This document shows positions 42,842 to 53,002 of a DNA stretch of 64,000 bases, in pieces. The stretch is from Chromobacterium sphagni. GTDB taxonomy: Bacteria; Pseudomonadota; Gammaproteobacteria; Burkholderiales; Chromobacteriaceae. Numbering within the stretch: position 1 is the first letter of the stretch; each line of letters starts with the position of its first letter. A program made the translations under genes and the position numbers. The stretch is from assembly GCF_001855555.1 (NCBI RefSeq), contig NZ_MKCT01000039.1, forward strand, positions 62,001 through 126,000, written 5' to 3'. The notes below the pieces were generated by a model. That model was not told the origin of the DNA. It saw nothing but the letters and a program-made list of their open reading frames with translations, and searched no databases.

Positions 42842-43582
42842 ATGCGTTTAAAAGGGAAAGTGTCCATCATCACCGGTTCGGCCAGCGGCATCGGCAAGGC
42901 CACCGCCGAGAAATTCGTCAAGGAAGGCGCCATCGTCGCGGTGTGCGACCTGAACACGGAGGCCGTCAACGCCGTGGTTGACGAGCTGAAGGCGCTGGGC
43001 GGCGAAGCCTACGGCTACAAGGTGGATGTGACCAACAAGGGCCAGATCGCCGAGATGGTGGCCGATCTGAAAAACCGCTGCGGCCGCATCGACGTGCTGG
43101 TCAACAACGCCGGCATCGTGCAGGACGCGCAGCTGATCAAGATGAGCGAAGACCAGTTTGACAAGGTGATCGACATCAACCTGAAGGGCGTCTACAACTG
43201 TGCCCGCGCCGTGGTGGACACCATGGTGGAGCAGGGCGGCGGCGTGATCCTCAACGCATCTTCGGTCGTGGGCGTCTATGGCAACTTCGGCCAGACCAAC
43301 TACGCCGCGGCCAAGTTCGGCGTAATCGGCTTCGTCAAGACCTGGGCCAAGGAGCTGGGCAAGAAGGGCATTCGCGCCAATGCGGTGTGCCCGGGCTTTG
43401 TCGCCACTCCGATCCTGAAGGCGATGCCGGAAAAGGTGCTGCAGGCGATGGAAGACAAAGTGCCGATGCGCCGCATGGCAGATCCGGCCGAGATCGCCAA
43501 CGTCTACGCCTTCCTGGCGTCGGACGAGGCCAGCTACATCAACGGCGCGGCGATCGAAGTGACGGGCGGCCTGACGCTGTAA
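42842..43582 (+). CDS. SDR-family 3-oxoacyl-ACP reductase-like protein (FabG paralogue)
   Basis: This 246-residue classical short-chain dehydrogenase has the NAD(P) loop [27 protein letters not shown], the catalytic Ser in [10 protein letters not shown] and the YAAAKFG catalytic Tyr and Lys. It resembles FabG but lies outside a fab cluster, so it may act on another 3-oxoacyl or alcohol substrate. The Asp at the end of beta-2 (VAVCDLN) favours NAD over NADP. The ATG follows AAGAAGGGAATACC. Confidence 0.9.
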   Translation: MRLKGKVSIITGSASGIGKATAEKFVKEGAIVAVCDLNTEAVNAVVDELKALGGEAYGYKVDVTNKGQIAEMVADLKNRCGRIDVLVNNAGIVQDAQLIKMSEDQFDKVIDINLKGVYNCARAVVDTMVEQGGGVILNASSVVGVYGNFGQTNYAAAKFGVIGFVKTWAKELGKKGIRANAVCPGFVATPILKAMPEKVLQAMEDKVPMRRMADPAEIANVYAFLASDEASYINGAAIEVTGGLTL

Positions 43583-43708
43583 GGGCTCGCCGCGGATGCG
43601 GGGTCATCGGCTATGGTTTGCGCGTCTGGAGCGGGCGCCTGCTGCGGTTTGGCGATGGCTCCCGCCGCCGGCCGCGCAAAATCCGGCCAGCCAGGGAGGC
43701 GTCTATAT

Positions 43709-44116
43709 ATGAGTGGCAAAACGTTTGCCGTGCCGGAGGACGAGGTCGAACTCAGCGCCATCCGCGCGCAAGGCGCGGGCGGGCAGAACGTCAACAAGGT
43801 GTCGTCGGCGATCCACCTGCGGTTCGACGTGCGCGCCTCGTCGTTGCCGGACTGGCTCAAGCAGCGCTTGCTGCAGCTGGGCGACCAGCGGGTGAGCAAG
43901 GACGGCACGGTGGTGATCAAGGCCCAGCAGCACCGCACGCAGGAGCAGAATCGCGCCGATGCGCTGTTGCGCCTGCAGGCCTTGATCGACGGCGCCAGCC
44001 ATACGCCCAAGGCGCGCCGGGCCACCAAGCCGACCTTCGGCTCCAAGCAGCGCCGCCTGGCAAGCAAGGCCAATCGCAGCGGGACCAAGGCTTTGCGGGG
44101 CAAGGTGGATATCTGA
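43709..44116 (+). CDS. arfB: Alternative ribosome-rescue factor ArfB (peptidyl-tRNA hydrolase)
   Basis: This 135-residue protein has the release-factor GGQ motif in [21 protein letters not shown]. The C-terminal Lys/Arg-rich tail ([26 protein letters not shown]) enters the mRNA channel of stalled ribosomes, as in YaeJ/ArfB. The length fits. The ATG at 43709 follows CCAGGGAGGCG. It frees ribosomes from truncated mRNAs. It stands 126 bp after the SDR gene and has its own terminator. Confidence 0.95.
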   Translation: MSGKTFAVPEDEVELSAIRAQGAGGQNVNKVSSAIHLRFDVRASSLPDWLKQRLLQLGDQRVSKDGTVVIKAQQHRTQEQNRADALLRLQALIDGASHTPKARRATKPTFGSKQRRLASKANRSGTKALRGKVDI

Positions 44117-44175
44117 AGAGCAGGCTTGCCGAGTCCGAGGCCGGCGGCGTTGATCGCCGCTGCATGCGCCAACAA

Positions 44176-44202
44176 AACGCCCCGCGCGCTTGCCGGGGCG
44201 TT
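44176..44202. terminator. Terminator between convergent arfB and cysB
   Basis: A stem of AACGCCCCG / CGGGGCGTT has a 9-base loop, with ACAA before and TGTCTTTG after. It can act in both directions. Confidence 0.75.
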
Positions 44203-44220
44203 GTCTTTGGGCGAGGAGCC

Positions 44221-45165
44221 TTATTCGTCCAGCTCGCCGTCGTGCGCCAGCAGCGCCGAGTCCACTTCGCGCCGGTGCAGGTGCGGGGCGAACAGCTCGA
44301 TGAAGGTGTAGGCGAAGCCGCGCAGATAGGCGTCCTTGCGTATGCCTATCTTGGTGGTGGACGGCTCGAACAGGTGGCTGGCGTCCATCGCCACCAGGCT
44401 CTGATCGCGCTCCGGCTCGAAGGCCATGCTGGCGATGATGCCTATGCCCAGGCCCAGCGAGACGTAGGTCTTGATCACGTCGGTATCGATGGCGGTAAGC
44501 ACCACATTGGGCGTCAGGCCCTCGTCGGCGAACGACTTGTTGATCTTGGAGCGGCCGGCGAAGGCGAAGTCATAGGTGACGATGGGGTAGTTGGCGATAT
44601 CGGCCAGCGTCATCTTTCTGTCCAGTTGGGAGAGCGGGTGGCCGCGCGGCACCACGACCGAGCGGTTCCATTCGTAACAGGGCAGCATCGCCAGTTCCTT
44701 GTACAGCGAGATGCCCTCGGTGGCGATGGCGAGGTCGGCTTCGCCGGATACCACCATTTCACAGATCTGCGTCGGGCTGCCCTGCTTCAGCGACAGGCGC
44801 ACCTTGGGATAGCGGCGCACGAATTCGGCTATCGCCTGCGGCAGCGCGTAACGGGCCTGGGTGTGGGTGGTGGCGATGATGAGCGCACCTTCCGATTCGC
44901 GGGAGAACTCGTCGCCGACGCGCTTGAGGTTCTGCGCTTCGCGCAGGATGCGTTCCGAGATGCGCAGCACTTCCTTGCCGGGCTCGGACACCGATACCAC
45001 CCGCTTGCCGTTGCGGATGAACACCTGAATGCCCAGTTCGTCCTCCAGCAAGCGGATCTGCTTGGAAATGCCGGGCTGCGAGGTATGCAGCTTCTCGGCG
45101 GCTTCGGAAACGTTCAGCCCCTGTTTGGCCACTTCCACCAGGTAGCGAAGTTGTTGTAGCTTCAT
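44221..45165 (-). CDS. cysB: LysR-family sulfur regulator CysB
   Basis: This 314-residue LysR protein has the CysB-type N-terminus MKLQQLRYLVEVAKQGLNVSEAAE and helix LHTSQPGISKQIRLLEDELG. The effector domain contains TTHTQARYALPQ, the sulfate/O-acetylserine-binding stretch of CysB and Cbl. CysB activates sulfate assimilation genes with N-acetylserine. It is divergent from cysH-cysI, the likely target, with 112 bp between them. The ATG at 45165 gives the normal start. Confidence 0.94.
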   Translation of the reverse strand: MKLQQLRYLVEVAKQGLNVSEAAEKLHTSQPGISKQIRLLEDELGIQVFIRNGKRVVSVSEPGKEVLRISERILREAQNLKRVGDEFSRESEGALIIATTHTQARYALPQAIAEFVRRYPKVRLSLKQGSPTQICEMVVSGEADLAIATEGISLYKELAMLPCYEWNRSVVVPRGHPLSQLDRKMTLADIANYPIVTYDFAFAGRSKINKSFADEGLTPNVVLTAIDTDVIKTYVSLGLGIGIIASMAFEPERDQSLVAMDASHLFEPSTTKIGIRKDAYLRGFAYTFIELFAPHLHRREVDSALLAHDGELDE

Positions 45166-45277
45166 CTTTTCGACCTGCCCTCTATAAAACCTGTAGTCAT
45201 TAAATACTAACACAATATTCTTTTAGGTTTATAAGCGCTTTGGTTAGGATAAGCTCGAACCATCCCCGGAGCGCTCG

Positions 45278-45982
45278 ATGAGCCTGGAGTCAAAACTCGC
45301 CGCTACCACGGTCCTGCTGCAAACCATCGCCAAAGCGCATCCCGACGCGGCGCTGGCCAACAGCTACGGCGCCGAAGACATGGTGCTGACCGATCTGATC
45401 GCCAGCCTGGGCCTGCCGCTGCAGAGCTTCAGCCTGGACACCGGCCGTTTGCCGGCGGAAACCTACGCTTTGATGCAACAGGTGGCCGAGCGTTATCCGG
45501 CGCACCCGGTCAAGGTCTACTTTCCCGATACGACCGCCACCGAGTCTTACGTCAACCTGCATGGAATCAACGGCTTCTATCAGAGCGTGGCGCTGCGCAA
45601 GTCCTGTTGCCAGGTGCGCAAGATTGAGCCGCTCAAACGCGCGCTGACCGGCCGTTCGGCCTGGATTACCGGTCTGAGGCGCGAGCAGTCGCCCACCCGC
45701 CAGGATCTGGCCAGCCAAGAATACGACGCCGACAACGGTCTGGAGAAGTTCAGCCCGCTGTTGGAGTGGACCGAGGCCGAGGTATGGCAATACCTGCGTG
45801 AGCGCCAGGTGCCGTACAACGCGCTGCACGACCGCCATTACCCGTCGATCGGCTGCGCGCCCTGTACCCGCGCCATCAGCGTGGGCGAGGATGTGCGCGC
45901 CGGCCGCTGGTGGTGGGAGAACCCGGAAACCAAGGAGTGCGGGCTGCACGTCAAGGCCAGTCCGCTGCAACGTCCCGTCTGA
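45278..45982 (+). CDS. cysH: Phosphoadenylyl/adenylyl-sulfate reductase
   Basis: This 234-residue enzyme reduces activated sulfate to sulfite with thioredoxin. Besides the catalytic ECGLH near the C-terminus it has paired cysteines: KSCCQVRKIEPLKRAL and GCAPCTRAI. These four Cys bind a [4Fe-4S] cluster in assimilatory APS reductases, so adenylyl sulfate is the likely substrate rather than PAPS. The phosphosulfate-binding loop is in ANSYGAEDMVL. It precedes cysI by 44 bp. Confidence 0.94.
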   Translation: MSLESKLAATTVLLQTIAKAHPDAALANSYGAEDMVLTDLIASLGLPLQSFSLDTGRLPAETYALMQQVAERYPAHPVKVYFPDTTATESYVNLHGINGFYQSVALRKSCCQVRKIEPLKRALTGRSAWITGLRREQSPTRQDLASQEYDADNGLEKFSPLLEWTEAEVWQYLRERQVPYNALHDRHYPSIGCAPCTRAISVGEDVRAGRWWWENPETKECGLHVKASPLQRPV

Positions 45983-46026
45983 TCCTGCCGGCCTGCAGCC
46001 GTCGGCATTCCCGCTGGAATCCATAT

Positions 46027-47685
46027 ATGTATCGATATGATGAAGTAGACCACCGCCTGGTGCGGGAGCGCGTTGTGCAGTTCCGCGACCAGACCCGCCG
46101 TTTTCTGGCCGGCGAGTTGTCGGAAGACGAATTCCGTCCGCTGCGGCTGATGAATGGCCTGTATATCCAGCGCCACGCGCCGATGCTGCGGGTGGCGATT
46201 CCTTATGGCCATCTGCGCAGCGTGCAGCTACGCAAGCTGGCCGAGATCGCCCGCCGCTACGACAAGGGCTATGGCCATTTCACCACCCGGCAGAACATCC
46301 AGTTCAACTGGCCTGAGTTGTCGCGAGTGCCGGACATCCTGGAGGAACTGTCCACGGTGGAGATGCACGCCATTCAGACTTCCGGCAACTGCGTGCGCAA
46401 CACCACCACCGACGCCTTCGCCGGGGTGGCGGCGGATCAATTGTTCGACCCGCGGCCTTACTGCGAGATCATCCGCCAGTGGAGCACCATGCATCCGGAG
46501 TTCAGCTTCCTGCCGCGCAAGTTCAAGATCGCGGTGTCCGGCAGCGAGGAAGACCGCGCGGCCACCCAGGTGCACGACATCGGCCTTCACGTCAGCCGCA
46601 ATGCGGCCGGCGAAGTGGGCTTCCGCGTGATGGTGGGCGGCGGCCTGGGCCGCACGCCGATGGTGGGCGAGGTGGTGCGCGAATTCCTGCCGCGCCAGCA
46701 CCTGCTGACCTATCTGGACGCGGTGCTGCGGGTGTACAACCGTTTCGGCCGCCGCGACAACAAATACAAGGCGCGCATCAAGATCCTGGTGAAGGCGATG
46801 ACGCGGGACGGCTTCGCCGCCAAGGTGGAGGACGAGTGGCGGCATCTGAAGGATGGCCCGTCCACGCTGCGCGACGAGGACGTAGCGCACTACGCCAGCT
46901 TCTTTGTCGATCCGGATTATCAGCCGCTGGCCGACCAACCGGCCGAACTGGCCACGGCGCTGGCGGCGGACAAGGCCTTCGCCCGCTGGTACGAGCGCAA
47001 CACCCGCCCCCACCGCCATGCAGGCTACCGCTCGGTGATCCTGTCGCTGAAGGAAACCGGCGCGCCGCCGGGAGACATCACTGCCGAACAGATGGAAGCC
47101 GCCGCCGACTGGGCCGACCGTTTCGGTTTTGGCGAATTGCGCGTGGCGCACGAGCAGAATCTGGTGTTGCCTGACGTGGCGCAGAAGGACCTGCCCGCCT
47201 TGTGGCAGGCGGCGCGCAAGGCGCGGATGGCCACGCCCAACATCGGCCTGTTGACCGACATCATCAGTTGCCCAGGCGGCGATTTCTGTTCGCTGGCCAA
47301 CGCCCGCTCCATTCCGGTGGCCAACGCCATCCAGCAGACTTTCGACGATCTGGATTACCTGTACGACCTGGGCGATATCGCCTGTAACTTTTCCGGTTGC
47401 ATGAACGCCTGCGGCCATCACCATATCGGCAATATCGGCATTCTCGGCGTCGACAAGAACGGCGAGGAGTGGTACCAGATCACGCTGGGCGGCAGCCAGG
47501 GCAGCCATACCGCCATCGGCAAGGTGATCGGCCCCTCGTTCGCGCAGGCGGATGTGCCGCGCGCCTTCGCCAAGATCATGCAGGTTTACCTGGAGCGGCG
47601 CCAGGCGGGCGAACCCTTCATCGACACGCTGCGCCGCGTGGGCGTCGAGCCTTTCAAGGAGAGGGTGTATGCCCCAGTACATTAA
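46027..47685 (+). CDS. cysI: Nitrite/sulfite reductase, hemoprotein subunit (single polypeptide)
   Basis: This 552-residue siroheme and [4Fe-4S] protein has ferredoxin-like halves and the cluster ligands CPGGDFCSLANARS and CNFSGCMNACGHH. It also has Arg/Lys siroheme contacts (GYGHFTTRQNIQFNW, SGNCVRNTTTDAF). It would reduce sulfite to sulfide after CysH. No flavoprotein CysJ is seen nearby, so electrons may come from ferredoxin or another partner. The ATG at 46027 is chosen as the family start, with the frame extending upstream to 45910 rejected. It overlaps the DUF934 gene by 17 bp. Confidence 0.93.
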   Translation: MYRYDEVDHRLVRERVVQFRDQTRRFLAGELSEDEFRPLRLMNGLYIQRHAPMLRVAIPYGHLRSVQLRKLAEIARRYDKGYGHFTTRQNIQFNWPELSRVPDILEELSTVEMHAIQTSGNCVRNTTTDAFAGVAADQLFDPRPYCEIIRQWSTMHPEFSFLPRKFKIAVSGSEEDRAATQVHDIGLHVSRNAAGEVGFRVMVGGGLGRTPMVGEVVREFLPRQHLLTYLDAVLRVYNRFGRRDNKYKARIKILVKAMTRDGFAAKVEDEWRHLKDGPSTLRDEDVAHYASFFVDPDYQPLADQPAELATALAADKAFARWYERNTRPHRHAGYRSVILSLKETGAPPGDITAEQMEAAADWADRFGFGELRVAHEQNLVLPDVAQKDLPALWQAARKARMATPNIGLLTDIISCPGGDFCSLANARSIPVANAIQQTFDDLDYLYDLGDIACNFSGCMNACGHHHIGNIGILGVDKNGEEWYQITLGGSQGSHTAIGKVIGPSFAQADVPRAFAKIMQVYLERRQAGEPFIDTLRRVGVEPFKERVYAPVH

Positions 47686-48172
47686 GGATGGCCGCGTCGG
47701 CGAGGATGGCTGGCTGCAATTGCGCCTGGACGAGCAGGGCCGGCTGCCGGCCGCGCCAATCGGGCGGGATGTGATCGTGCCGCTGGCCTGCTGGCTGGCG
47801 GAGACGGACAGATGGCTGGCGCATGGCGGCCGGGTGGGCGTGTGCCTGGCGCCGGAAGACGATCCGGCCTTGCTGGGAACGCATCTGGCCGACCTTGTCC
47901 TGATTGCCATTGACTTTCCGGCTTTCACCGATGGCCGCGGATACAGCCTCGCCAGGCTGCTGCGCGAGCGCTATGATTATGCCGGTGAGCTGCGGGCGGT
48001 GGGCGATGTCTGGCCGGATCTGATCCGACCGTTGTGGCAGGTGGGTTTCGATGCCTTCGTGATCAAGGATGGCAAAGCGCTGGATGGGGGGGATTGTTAC
48101 AATACCTTCAGCGATAGCTATCAGATGACATATCGACAACCTATACCACTGTTTCGCAGACGCGTCACATGA
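47669..48172 (+). CDS. DUF934 protein of the sulfite reductase operon
   Basis: This 167-residue protein of the DUF934 family is found almost only after cysI-type genes in alpha- and betaproteobacteria. Its role in sulfate assimilation is not firmly known. Typical features are VPLACWLAE, the DFPAFTDGRGYSLARLLRERYDYAGELRAVGDV stretch and a C-terminal FDAFVIKDG. The ATG at 47669 follows AAGGAGAGGGT and overlaps the cysI end. No cofactor motif is seen. Confidence 0.9.
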   Translation: MPQYIKDGRVGEDGWLQLRLDEQGRLPAAPIGRDVIVPLACWLAETDRWLAHGGRVGVCLAPEDDPALLGTHLADLVLIAIDFPAFTDGRGYSLARLLRERYDYAGELRAVGDVWPDLIRPLWQVGFDAFVIKDGKALDGGDCYNTFSDSYQMTYRQPIPLFRRRVT

Positions 48173-48269
48173 TCGTAATGTGTCGCATAGGGGAGACAGG
48201 TAGTCGCAATAATTAGCGAAATGTGATGCATTTCTGCAACGCTATAATGACTTTGCTTCGCGCCCTGTG

Positions 48270-48298
48270 TTGACATGGTGTTGCCGCATTCCTATAGT
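48270..48298 (+). promoter_or_regulatory. Strong sigma-70 promoter for the OmpA-like gene
   Basis: A perfect TTGACA and a TATAGT are separated by 17 bases, about 120 bp before the start codon. This fits a highly expressed outer-membrane protein. A second -10-like TATAAT lies at 48243. Confidence 0.75.
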
Positions 48299-48417
48299 GC
48301 GGGTTAACTGCATTAACACAGCATGTAGCCATCTCTGATGTTTGCAGTCAACTTGTTCGCGTGGTCTTTGCGTCAGCCCGCATTGCTACCCATTTTATAG
48401 ATTAAAGAGGGAATAAC

Positions 48418-49107
48418 ATGACTAAACAGCTGAAACTGAGCGCACTGGTTGCCGCCCTGTTGGTTTCTGCTAGCGCTTTTGCTGCTAAACCGGGTTACGT
48501 CGCAGACCAATCCACCGAAGCAGTGACCCGCAACAACTACGGCGAATGCTGGCACACCACCTACTTCGACAAGGCCAAGGATGGTCTGGTCGAATGTGGC
48601 GACCGCGAAGCCGCCAAGCCGGTAGTGGTGAAAGATACTCCGAAGCCGGTTATGGTTTCCGTGAAGGAAAAGGTTACCTTGTCCGCCAAGGTTCTGTTCG
48701 ACTTCAACAAGAACAACCTGCGTCCGGATGCCAAGAACGAACTGGATCCTCTGGTGGCCAAGCTGAAGGCCCACGCCGGCCAAGGCCACCTGAACGGTGT
48801 TGAAATCGATGGTTACACCGACTTCCTGGGTTCCGACAAGCTGAACAACGCGCTGTCCCAGAAGCGTGCTGACGCTGTCAAGGCTTACTTCGAGAACGCA
48901 GGCGTTCCGGCCGAGAAAATCACTGCCGTAGGCAAGGGCAAGGCTGAAGCCAAGATGACCGAAGAGTGCAAGGCCAAGTTCCCGCGCTACGTGAAGAACA
49001 AGAAGCAGAACGCCGAGATCAAGGCTTGCATCGAGTCTGACCGTCGCGTAGAAGTGGTCATCGACGCGGTTAAAGAATCCGTAGTCGAAAAGCCGGCTGC
49101 CAACTAA
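48418..49107 (+). CDS. OmpA-family outer membrane protein (RmpM/class 4-like)
   Basis: This 229-residue protein has a signal peptide (SALVAALLVSASAFA), a short N-terminal region with two cysteines (GECWH, VECGDRE), and a Pro/Lys linker. The C-terminal OmpA peptidoglycan-binding domain reads KVLFDFNKNNLRPDAKNEL, VEIDGYTDFLGSDKLNNALSQKRADAV and a final SDRRVEVVI. There is no N-terminal beta-barrel, as in neisserial RmpM. It links the outer membrane to murein. Codon use is strongly biased, and a strong promoter and terminator surround it, all signs of high expression. Confidence 0.92.
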   Translation: MTKQLKLSALVAALLVSASAFAAKPGYVADQSTEAVTRNNYGECWHTTYFDKAKDGLVECGDREAAKPVVVKDTPKPVMVSVKEKVTLSAKVLFDFNKNNLRPDAKNELDPLVAKLKAHAGQGHLNGVEIDGYTDFLGSDKLNNALSQKRADAVKAYFENAGVPAEKITAVGKGKAEAKMTEECKAKFPRYVKNKKQNAEIKACIESDRRVEVVIDAVKESVVEKPAAN

Positions 49108-49125
49108 GCATTCCGGTTTGAATCC

Positions 49126-49154
49126 AAAACCCCGCCAATGTGCGGGGTTTTTTG
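49126..49154 (+). terminator. Rho-independent terminator after OmpA-like gene
   Basis: A 10-bp stem (AAAACCCCGC / GCGGGGTTTT) has a 6-base loop and is followed by a T-run. It starts 19 bp after the stop. Confidence 0.92.
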
Positions 49155-49239
49155 TTTTTGGCGCTGCGGATAACGGCTGGACGCTATTGACTGCTGGCGG
49201 CTACAATCGAAGGTTTCAGGACGTATGTAAAGACCGCAA

Positions 49240-50175
49240 ATGCAGGTATTTCTGGGGGATCCGCGTCGCTTTGCCCTGCAGGGGTGCGCATTGACCATCG
49301 GCAATTTCGATGGCGTGCACCTGGGGCACAGACGCATGCTGGAGCGGCTGCGCGCAGAGGCGCGGGTGCGCGGTTTGCCGACTGCCTTGCTGACCTTCGA
49401 GCCGCATCCGCGCGAGTTTTTCAGCCGAACCGCTCCGCCGGCCCGTCTGTCGACGCTGCGCGACAAGTTCGCGATGCTGGGCGAGCTGGGCCTGGTGGAC
49501 TATGTGTTCGTCTATCGCTTCAATCGTAGCTTCTCGAATATGCCAGCCGGCGAATTTGTCGACAAGGTGCTGGTTGAGGAATTGAAAACCCGTTACCTGT
49601 TGATTGGCGATGATTTCCAGTTTGGCGCCGCGCGCAAGGGAAATTTCGATCTGCTGGCCTCCTGTCCCCATTTCGCCACCGAGGCCATGCCTTCGGTACT
49701 GGTGCAAGGAGAGCGGGCTTCCAGTACGCTGGTGCGGGAAAGATTGGCGGCTGGCGATCTGGATTCGGCGACATCCTTGCTGGGAGGCTGCTACCGGATA
49801 TCCGGCAAGGTGATGCACGGGCGCAAGCTGGGGCGTACCATAGGCTTTCCGACCGCCAATATCCATCTGCCGCATCTGAAGCCCGCGTTGCGGGGCGTGT
49901 TCGTGGTGGAGGCGGATACGCCGCATGGACGTCTGGGCGGCGTGGCCAGTTTGGGGCTGAATCCCACAGTCAGCGATACGCCCGACTACAAGCTGGAAGT
50001 GCATCTGTTCGATTTTGCCGGCGACCTCTACGGCAAGCGTTTGACAGTACGATTCCTGAAAAAGCTGCGCGATGAAGCGCGCTATGATGATTTGGCAACA
50101 CTGGTGGCGCAGATAGAACGCGACGCCGCCAGCGCCAAGACCTATTTGACAAGTTTGCAGCGAGAGCAGGCATGA
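49240..50175 (+). CDS. ribF: Bifunctional riboflavin kinase / FAD synthetase
   Basis: This 311-residue protein has an N-terminal FAD synthetase domain ([17 protein letters not shown] with the HxGH-type motif, [14 protein letters not shown]). Its C-terminal riboflavin kinase domain has the [14 protein letters not shown] and [10 protein letters not shown] motifs. It makes FMN and FAD from riboflavin. It overlaps ileS as ATGA. The order ribF-ileS-lspA-ispH is typical of proteobacteria. Confidence 0.97.
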   Translation: MQVFLGDPRRFALQGCALTIGNFDGVHLGHRRMLERLRAEARVRGLPTALLTFEPHPREFFSRTAPPARLSTLRDKFAMLGELGLVDYVFVYRFNRSFSNMPAGEFVDKVLVEELKTRYLLIGDDFQFGAARKGNFDLLASCPHFATEAMPSVLVQGERASSTLVRERLAAGDLDSATSLLGGCYRISGKVMHGRKLGRTIGFPTANIHLPHLKPALRGVFVVEADTPHGRLGGVASLGLNPTVSDTPDYKLEVHLFDFAGDLYGKRLTVRFLKKLRDEARYDDLATLVAQIERDAASAKTYLTSLQREQA

Positions 50176-52949
50176 GCATCGATTATCGTAAAACCGTAAA
50201 CCTGCTGGATACACCCTTCGCTATGCGCGGGGATCTAGCCAAACGCGAACCGGCCTGGGTCAAGCGCTGGCAGGACGAAAGGCGCTACGACAAGCTGCGC
50301 AAGCTGTCCGCCGGCCGTCCCAAATTCATCCTGCACGACGGCCCGCCCTACGCCAACAACGACATCCACCTGGGCCACGCGGTCAACAAGGTGCTGAAGG
50401 ACATCATCGTCCGCTCCAAAACGCTGGCCGGCTTCGACGCGCCCTATGTGCCGGGCTGGGATTGCCACGGCCTGCCGATCGAGCTGATGGTGGAGAAGCT
50501 GCACGGCAAGGACATTCCCGCCGCCAAGTTCCGCGAATTGTGCCGCGAATATGCGAAGGAGCAGGTGGCGCGCCAGAAGAAGGGCTTCATCCGCCTGGGC
50601 GTGCTGGGCGACTGGGACAATCCCTATCTGACCATGGACTTCAAGACCGAGGCCGACATCGTGCGCACCCTCGGCAAGATTCACGAAAACGGCTACCTAA
50701 GCAAGGGCGAGAAGCCGGTGCACTGGTGCATCGAGTGCGGCTCGTCGCTGGCCGAAGCCGAGGTGGAGTACGAGGACAAGGTGTCGCCTGCGATCGACGT
50801 CGGCTTCAAGGTGATTGACGGCGCCAGGCTGGAGGAGATTTTCGGCGTCGGCGCCGCTGGTGCGATGGCGGTGATCTGGACCACCACGCCGTGGACGCTG
50901 CCGGCCAACCAGGCGGTGGCGGTCAACGCCAACCTGGATTACCAGTTGCTGGACACGCCCAAGGGCAAGCTGATCTTGGGCAAGGACCTGGTCGAATCCG
51001 CGATGAAGCGCTACGGCGTCGAGTCCTACCGTGTGCTGGGCGAGGCCAAGGGCGCGGAACTGGACCTGCTGCAGCTGCAGCACCCGTTCTACGACCGCCA
51101 GGTGCCGGTGATCTGCGGCGACCACGTCACCACCGACGCCGGCACCGGCCTGGTGCACACCGCGCCGGCGCATGGTCTGGAAGATTTCCAGGCCGGCCTG
51201 CAGTACCGCTTGCCGATCGCCAACCCGGTGGCCGACGACGGCCGCTACAAGTCCACCACGGAAATCTTCGCCGGCATGCTGGTGTGGGACGCCAACCCGC
51301 GCGTGATCGAGACGCTGGAAGCCCATGGCTCGCTGGTGCACAAGACCAAGCTGGAACACAGCTATCCGCACTGCTGGCGCCACAAGACGCCGATCATTTT
51401 CCGCGCCACGCCGCAATGGTTCATCAGCATGGACCGCAAGGCAAATGGCGGCGAGACGCTGCGCGAGATCAGCCAGCGCGCGGTGGACGCCACCGAATTC
51501 TTCCCGTCCTGGGGCCGCGCGCGCCTGGACGCGATGATCAAGAACAGCCCGGATTGGTGCGTATCGCGCCAGCGCAACTGGGGCGTGCCGATGACCTTCT
51601 TCATCCACAAGGAGTCGGGCGAGCTGCATCCGCGCTCGGGCCAACTGCTGGAAGAAGTGGCGCTGCGCATCGAGCAGCAGGGCATCGAAGCCTGGTTCAG
51701 CTTGGACGCCAGGGAGTTGCTGGGCGACGAGGCCGAGCAATACCGCAAGCTGACTGACACGCTGGACGTATGGTTCGACTCCGGCGCCACCCACTTCGCG
51801 GTGCTGAAGCAGCGCCCGGAGCTGGCCTGGCCGGCCGACTTGTACCTGGAAGGCTCCGACCAGCACCGCGGCTGGTTCCAGTCGTCGCTGAAAACCGGCT
51901 GCGCCACCATAGGCCGCGCGCCGTACAAGCAGCTGCTGACCCACGGCTTCACCGTCGACGACAAGGGCTACAAGATGTCCAAGTCGCGCGGCAACGGCAT
52001 CGCGCCGGATGAGATCTGCGGCACGCTGGGCGCCGATATTCTGCGCCTGTGGGTGGCCAGCGCCGACTACTCCGGCGACATGTCGCTGTCGCAGGAAATC
52101 CTCAAGCGGACCACCGAGAGCTACCGCCGCTTGCGCAACACCATCCGCTTCCTGTTGGCCAACCTGTCCGACTTCAGCCCGCTGGAGCACACCGTGCCGC
52201 TGGCCGACATGGTGGAACTGGACCAATACGCGCTGCTGCGCGCCCGCGAGGTGCAGGAGAAGGTAGTGGGCGAGCTGTACTCGCGCTACGCCTTCCACCA
52301 CGTGGTACAGGAGGTGGTCGGCTACTGCTCGGAAGACCTGGGCGCCTTCTACCTGGACGTGATCAAGGACCGACTGTACACCACCCAGGCCGACAGCCAC
52401 GCCCGCCGCAGCGCGCAGACCGCGCTGTACCACATCACCCGCAGCCTGCTGCTGATGGTGGCGCCCATTCTGTGCTTCACCGCCGACGAGGCGTGGAATG
52501 TGTTGGTGGACAGCGAGGAAGAGTCGACGCTGTACCATATCTGGCACGAGTTCCCGAGCCAGGCGGTAGAGCGCGAGCAGGCGTTGGCCGGCAAGTGGCA
52601 GGCCATCCGCGAGCTGCGCGCCCAGGTCAATAAACAGATCGAAGAGCTACGCAGCGCGGACAAGCTGGGCTCCTCGCTGCAGGCCGAGGTGGAGATCGAC
52701 GCGCCGGTGGCCCTGGCGCAGCAGTTGCTGAGCCTGGGCGACGAGCTCAAGTTCGTGCTGATCGTCTCCAAGGCCGGCGTCAAGGAAGCGGCGGAAGTCG
52801 CGGTGCGGGTGCACGCCTCTACGCATGAGAAGTGCGAGCGCTGCTGGCATTACCGCGCCGACGTGGGCAGCCACGCCGGGCACGGCGCTGTTTGCGGCCG
52901 CTGTGTGGACAACCTGGACGGCCAGGGCGAGCATCGCCGCCACGCCTGA
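50172..52949 (+). CDS. ileS: Isoleucyl-tRNA synthetase
   Basis: This 925-residue class I synthetase has the HIGH motif as HLGH ([11 protein letters not shown]), the KMSKS loop ([12 protein letters not shown]) and a large editing domain between them. The C-terminal zinc-binding part has [12 protein letters not shown] and CGRCVDNL. It charges tRNA-Ile. The bacterial-type C-terminal zinc finger shows a normal housekeeping IleS, not the mupirocin-resistant form. It starts 4 bp inside the ribF end. Confidence 0.98.
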   Translation: MSIDYRKTVNLLDTPFAMRGDLAKREPAWVKRWQDERRYDKLRKLSAGRPKFILHDGPPYANNDIHLGHAVNKVLKDIIVRSKTLAGFDAPYVPGWDCHGLPIELMVEKLHGKDIPAAKFRELCREYAKEQVARQKKGFIRLGVLGDWDNPYLTMDFKTEADIVRTLGKIHENGYLSKGEKPVHWCIECGSSLAEAEVEYEDKVSPAIDVGFKVIDGARLEEIFGVGAAGAMAVIWTTTPWTLPANQAVAVNANLDYQLLDTPKGKLILGKDLVESAMKRYGVESYRVLGEAKGAELDLLQLQHPFYDRQVPVICGDHVTTDAGTGLVHTAPAHGLEDFQAGLQYRLPIANPVADDGRYKSTTEIFAGMLVWDANPRVIETLEAHGSLVHKTKLEHSYPHCWRHKTPIIFRATPQWFISMDRKANGGETLREISQRAVDATEFFPSWGRARLDAMIKNSPDWCVSRQRNWGVPMTFFIHKESGELHPRSGQLLEEVALRIEQQGIEAWFSLDARELLGDEAEQYRKLTDTLDVWFDSGATHFAVLKQRPELAWPADLYLEGSDQHRGWFQSSLKTGCATIGRAPYKQLLTHGFTVDDKGYKMSKSRGNGIAPDEICGTLGADILRLWVASADYSGDMSLSQEILKRTTESYRRLRNTIRFLLANLSDFSPLEHTVPLADMVELDQYALLRAREVQEKVVGELYSRYAFHHVVQEVVGYCSEDLGAFYLDVIKDRLYTTQADSHARRSAQTALYHITRSLLLMVAPILCFTADEAWNVLVDSEEESTLYHIWHEFPSQAVEREQALAGKWQAIRELRAQVNKQIEELRSADKLGSSLQAEVEIDAPVALAQQLLSLGDELKFVLIVSKAGVKEAAEVAVRVHASTHEKCERCWHYRADVGSHAGHGAVCGRCVDNLDGQGEHRRHA

Positions 52950-53002
52950 TCGTCTGATGCGGGGCCGCAGTCGCTGCCCCGCCAGCCCATGGATACAGAT
53001 TG

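Noticed and set aside
46228-47928. 566-residue open frame antisense to cysI
   Set aside because: It is a long open frame only because of high GC bias at the third codon position. cysI on the other strand is complete.
48243-48248. TATAAT as a second promoter for the OmpA-like gene
   Set aside because: The -10 hexamer is perfect, but no acceptable -35 element lies 16-18 bases upstream. The TTGACA/TATAGT promoter at 48270 is better.
50697-52547. 616-residue open frame antisense to ileS
   Set aside because: It is a mirror of the isoleucyl-tRNA synthetase frame. No domain is recognisable and the Val/His/Gln-rich composition is typical of shadows.
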